Assembly: GCA_965153355.1 (NCBI GenBank)
Contig: OZ231128.1
Span: forward strand, 31,372,001 to 31,436,000
Direction of reading: 5' to 3'
DNA length: 64,000 nucleotides
Source: Flaccisagitta enflata
Taxonomy: Eukaryota > Chaetognatha > Sagittoidea > Aphragmophora
In this document: in pieces, positions 33,429-64,000 of the stretch
How the letters are laid out: the number at the start of each line of letters is the position of its first letter
How positions within the stretch are numbered: the first letter of the stretch is position 1
Notes under the pieces: model-generated
Seen by the model: the letters and a program-made list of their open reading frames with translations, nothing else
Told to the model about the DNA's origin: nothing
The model's database searches: none
Translations under genes and position numbers: made by a program

Positions 33429-34546
33429 TGAATGTGACATGCGAGAATGCTGTGGTATCGGGATTGCCCTGATGAGGATCTTTTCATTAAAAAAAGGAAA
33501 TGACTTCTTTTAATCTTTTTCATTTTTAAATGCTCCAAATTGTAAAATTATCCTCACATATCTATATCCTGTCCACATTTACCCAACGAATTGCTCTTTT
33601 TTGGTGCATGATCACTAAGTTATTGATTAAAAAAACGTTTTCAGGTTTGTTAGTGTTCCTGTTCCTGCATGGTTTTGTTTTGGATACTATTAATATCAAT
33701 AATTTCTGGTCAAGGATACAATTGGCCTTACCGTATTTTCCATGGAACTAGTTTTTGTTGGGTTGAGATATTTGTATACTATTTGTTGATCAAGTATTTC
33801 AAAACTCAAAACATTCTTTAAATTGCACTTGACTGTTTACATACAAAAATCTCAGTTCTTTGGTTGCCCCAAAGAACAAATATTTATTTCTTCCTTTTGC
33901 TGTTGATTATTTAAAGACATGGATAAAAGAAAATCGTAAATTGGCTTTTAAAAACTTAAATTTCGACAGTATGTTAGCTTGTTTTCCTTTTTATCAATAG
34001 CAATTTTCAAGTTCAAAACTCGCTTTTAGCCATGTTATAAAGCTAGTTAGTTGTTTATTATATATATTTTATACATCGATTTGTTGCGTTTCACACTTAG
34101 GTGATATTTAATTCGTTATTGCACCTTGTTATTCGTTCATGTCTAAGATTTAGTTTTACACCTCAATCTCAACTCTTATTACATCTACTTCTTCAAGTGA
34201 TTAAATTCTAAAGGGAACCGGTTTTGGAGACGTTCCAACATCCCCATTTAGAAGGACTTTGCAAATATCCACTTATTAGTCACGAGTTTGCCCCTTCACG
34301 ACTTTCCATTCTATGGTGTCTTTCCTACAACCTTGTTCGACAGGGTGTTCCTTATGCAAATTACAAAGTCAATACTAAGTCGTCTGGTATTGTTACGTTT
34401 TTAGTACCCAGTTAATTTTTTGTTTGTTGTTTCACTTCGTTAAATTAACAATCGCTTCAGATTTATCAATATTGGTTCAAAATTCAATTAAATATGTACG
34501 TGAGTTAAGCCTAACGAATCTTACAAACTTATATATGTATATTCAC
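33429..34546 (+). other. presumed brat 3' UTR
   Basis: This is AT-rich sequence unusually free of microsatellites, consistent with a long 3' UTR. No ORF resembles a protein. Confidence 0.5.
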
Positions 34547-34854
34547 TAGGGTGGTCACGAAATAGGGTCAAATTTCAAAAAATGACATACTCAAGTTTTT
34601 TGCATATATGTACCAAAAAAGAAGGTTTTCCCACAAGTAGAGGTCTGAATTTGAAGATTAAACCATGGCGGCAAAACTATAGGCTTCCTATGGCAATAAA
34701 AAAAATCCCCATAGCAACCCTATAGTTTTGCCGACAAGGTTTCTTGTTTGATTTCACACCCCAGCTTGTGAGAAATCCTTCTTTTATTGGACATTTGTGC
34801 AAAGGGCTCAAGTATATCAATATATGAAATTTGACCCAATTCGGGACCACCCTA
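34547..34854. mobile_element. 308-bp hAT-type MITE
   Basis: Termini TAGGGTGGTC and GACCACCCTA extend imperfectly to about 30 bp (GGGTCAAATTTCA). A perfect 8-bp duplication ATATTCAC flanks them (34539-34546 and 34855-34862). The interior has a second palindrome around CAAAACTATAGG/CCTATAGTTTTG. Confidence 0.92.
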
Positions 34855-36694
34855 ATATTCACTATTCGATTATTCATCGCAGTATGACGGTAAAGACGAT
34901 ATCTTTTTCACGAAACCCTTAGTTTCCAAACCTCTTAGGTTTTTGCGTACAAATTTTGTGAAAAGTCAGCTTTTTTCAGTAAATTCATGTCAACGTGATC
35001 TCGGGAAATCCTGCCAGATTAGTGGAATAAAGTGTTTTTTATTTTCAATAATTAATACCAGCTTACTATCAGGCCGCTCGCCGTGTACTATTCATCTTTC
35101 CCTTCTATCTTTGTTCATTATGCCTATCTTTTTCACTTCAAATCATATTGCACAAGGCATTTTTCTTTTGTTATTTAAGCATAAACAAGTCCAGTTGTCT
35201 GTAGTTCACTTGTCAGATGCTTGTCTGCAGTAACTTAACATATTATTATATTCTTCAGTAAGTGAGAAAAAAAATTCAATTGGCAGATGGCAATTGCAAC
35301 TGCGGGTCATTCATTGTTAAGTAGCTTGTTGAGTGCATTGTTCCATGTTGGTAGATGTTATTGGAGAAAAAAGTAAAGCTGTTCTTGTTTTGTTTAATTT
35401 TTTTAAAAAAGCTGTTAATCCATTCGCGCTCTATGTGAAGTTGTTAGATCACTAGTTTTGTGTCTTGGTCGTTTTCTTCTCCAATGGTGGCTTTTTTCTC
35501 TCCTGGAATTCCACATATAATCCAATTTATGAATGAATGTAAGGGACTGCGTCCCATCCGCAGTTTCCGCGGAGAATAACAGATAACTCCTTAAGACCAG
35601 GATGCAGCTTTATTTTGGCTGCGTGGAAAAAACGTTACCGTTTGACCCTAAATTTTTTGTACTAATGTAAGACCTGTAAATTGCTTTTTCTCCTACTGTT
35701 GTTAATCACCAATTATTCTTTACCTGTTAGTGAGCATATTAGTTGTTAGATATTTGTTATGTTTCTTTTGAGCCTTTTATTTATTACGACTAGGTAACTG
35801 TTTAACACCCAAAGTAAAGCATCAAATGCAGAAAAAAAACACTAGGTTTTTTCTTTAAAGTAACGATCAAACATACGATGTTGAACCATCTGTCCCCTAT
35901 TTATTCTTATTCTTTTTTTTAAATTTTAAGATCTCTACTTGTGAGTAGGTTGTCATAGACTCTTAGTGTTGCACAAAGTAATGCTGCTCTTTAGTGGATT
36001 TGATCTATGAATTAGACAGGAAAATAACTGGTAACTATAATTGCTTAAGTTTTGAATTTCGAGAAAAATTCTACACATGATTGACTTTTTTCGTGTTACT
36101 TCTGGTCCATTATTCGTTTTGTTTTTCTGGTAAATCGCGTAATCGATTTTCACTTGTTTTTTTCGTGGTTAAGGAAATTCCCGTCATATCGGAACCAATT
36201 TAAAACGCTTTTATGGCCTTTTTAATTTTTCATAGTTTCACTTTTGCAATACATGTTTGTTCCTCAGACTATTTATATAATCTGTACATCAAGTTGACCT
36301 AAATACTGAACAATTCATCCTTTCCTTTACGAATGTAACGTTTTAGACTTTAATACTTTTCTTAAAAATTAAAAGCTGTTCGCCCAAAATTGATAGCGAT
36401 AAACAAGCAACTTTTGATCTTTTTCTTTTTTTTGTTTTGTGAGGCGAAATTAAGTCTTGTTGATCTTATTTATTATATTTTATGAATTTTATATATTCAG
36501 GTTTATTTTACAAATAAAAAAATGTTTGACAAAAACGATGAAACTTTCATTTGACGAAAAGTCTTATCGAGACTCATGTGCCTAGAGTTGATGCATCGAC
36601 GTTGCGTCGTTTCAATGCAGTGACTAAACAGAATTCTTAGTGAGACGCATGGCGATTCTCTGAAGAAGAGGAAATTATCGTCGAGGCTTTCAAC
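34855..36694 (+). other. AT-rich region between brat and ZDHHC17
   Basis: This probably covers the remaining brat 3' UTR and the ZDHHC17 promoter. An AATAAA lies near 36514. No gene, MITE or microsatellite was recognised. Confidence 0.4.
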
Positions 36695-63105
<26,411 letters not shown>

Positions 63106-64000
63106 GACCCATGGATGCGGGTCGAAGAATCATTCATCCGCCTTATCCTTTGGGATGATTTGACGGAAGGGAAAACAGTGATCATGGTCCATGGAAGTCT
63201 AATGCTCATCCCTGGTACATGCTGATATGGATTTTGCAATATTGACGGTTGGCGATATTTGCAGCTTCTAATACTATTACCGCTTTATTGCGCCTGCCCA
63301 ACCCGTTCGAGGACCAGTGCTGATAGTCGAAGAGCTTGTTTATTTTTCTACCATGAAATTGTTTCTGTCCAGCTGGACCATTTGTTTGTATCTATGCAAA
63401 AGTTTTCCTCTTATTTGTCGACTAGTAACTCCCACACATCAGTTCGCCACTAGAACAGGTTAGCATTAGTTGCGTGGTTATTTTTGGTTCCGAGCATTTT
63501 TTTTATACATGACGTTCTGTCTTAAGTTTTTCATTTTTATTGCGCCTCATTGAGTTTACATACCGCCTCTCTACCATTACTAAGAAATATATTTGTCCCC
63601 GATTTATTAAATGAGACATGGCACTCTTTTCAATTGGTTTTCCCGGAAATAGTTCCGAAAAAAAATCCGTGTAAGCTAAGATATGGATACATGGCCAGGC
63701 GTTCTATTTACGCGATTGTGATATATATTATGCGAAAGCCGCCATATCCATAGACGCCTTAGACGGCGTTGCCTACGTATCTTGCGCTAGTCATAGCCAT
63801 TTCGTCATTTATCGCGCGCGATCGTGTCATTTTTAATGATCTCATATTCGGTATGGAAAACTGTATTGTAATAAAATTCCTTTGTACCTTGTGACGTCTT
63901 TTTCATTTTTGTGCTCACTGCTTTGCAAATTTTTTTGACTGCCCTACAGGCTGTCGTTACTATTAATTGCATATATTACTTGCCAAAAGGTTTTTGCGAC
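63106..64000 (+). other. ZDHHC17 3' UTR and downstream
   Basis: No gene was seen. An AATAAA at 63870-63875 followed by a GT-rich stretch is the best polyadenylation candidate. Confidence 0.5.
63870..63875 (+). terminator. candidate polyadenylation signal of ZDHHC17
   Basis: Canonical AATAAA lies 765 bp after the stop codon. T- and GT-rich sequence follows within 30-50 bp. Confidence 0.5.

Noticed and set aside
32541-33440. 299-aa minus-strand ORF opposite brat
   Set aside because: Antisense shadow of the NHL domain. The plus-strand protein is strongly conserved.

Overview
This is an animal (metazoan) genomic window, not a microbial one. It has large split genes with GT-AG and occasional GC-AG introns, long simple-sequence tracts and many small transposons. 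The gene set (a Brat/NCL-1 protein that keeps a RING finger, a TTLL-15-like tubulin ligase homologue, an FMRFamide-receptor-like GPCR and a HIP14-type palmitoyltransferase) fits an ecdysozoan invertebrate better than a vertebrate. Because the Brat homologue has a RING finger, which fly Brat lacks, I lean towards a non-insect lineage, possibly a nematode. That placement is inference.

Layout. 1-318: 3' end of a CD2BP2 (GYF-domain spliceosomal protein) gene. 821-20037 (+): a five-exon TTLL-15-like gene. Its 12.2-kb GC-AG first intron holds a TGTTTG-type minisatellite, and a 9.6-kb LTR retroelement (2399-11980) has inserted into that minisatellite. The retroelement has 670-bp LTRs, a putative primer site, a polypurine tract, an RS-rich ORF and a damaged Gag-like ORF, but no recognisable pol. 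22401-24622 (-): a neuropeptide-type GPCR, followed by a 3.2-kb palindrome (25008-28195). 30567-33428 (+): a brat/ncl-1 orthologue in one long coding exon, preceded by a 10-codon uORF whose stop overlaps the start codon. 36695-63105 (+): a 15-exon ZDHHC17/HIP14 gene that I could splice in frame throughout (696 aa). Its 17.6-kb intron 11 holds antisense exons coding for ankyrin repeats, and a transposon-derived region at 47626-52909.

The intergenic and intronic DNA is a dense set of non-autonomous elements. Two hAT-type MITEs have 8-bp target duplications. Two Tc1/mariner-type MITEs are flanked by TA, and a third lacks a clean TA on one side. There are nested and repeated foldbacks, and two recurring families here called R1 and R2. 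R1 starts CAAGGCC, ends in a GTCGCG...CGCGAC-type hairpin and sits in A/T-rich runs. R2 carries AAGGGCAATA...TATTGCCCT and a GGACGTCGTCC-like tail. There are also long (CT)n, (GAAA)n and (CAA)n tracts and a ~300-bp satellite.

The host genes do not form an operon or pathway. Their roles are independent: U5 snRNP/GYF binding, a tubulin-ligase fold, neuropeptide sensing, translational repression and palmitoylation. Exon boundaries were assigned by reading frame, splice-site sequence and family resemblance. No alignment or transcript data were available.
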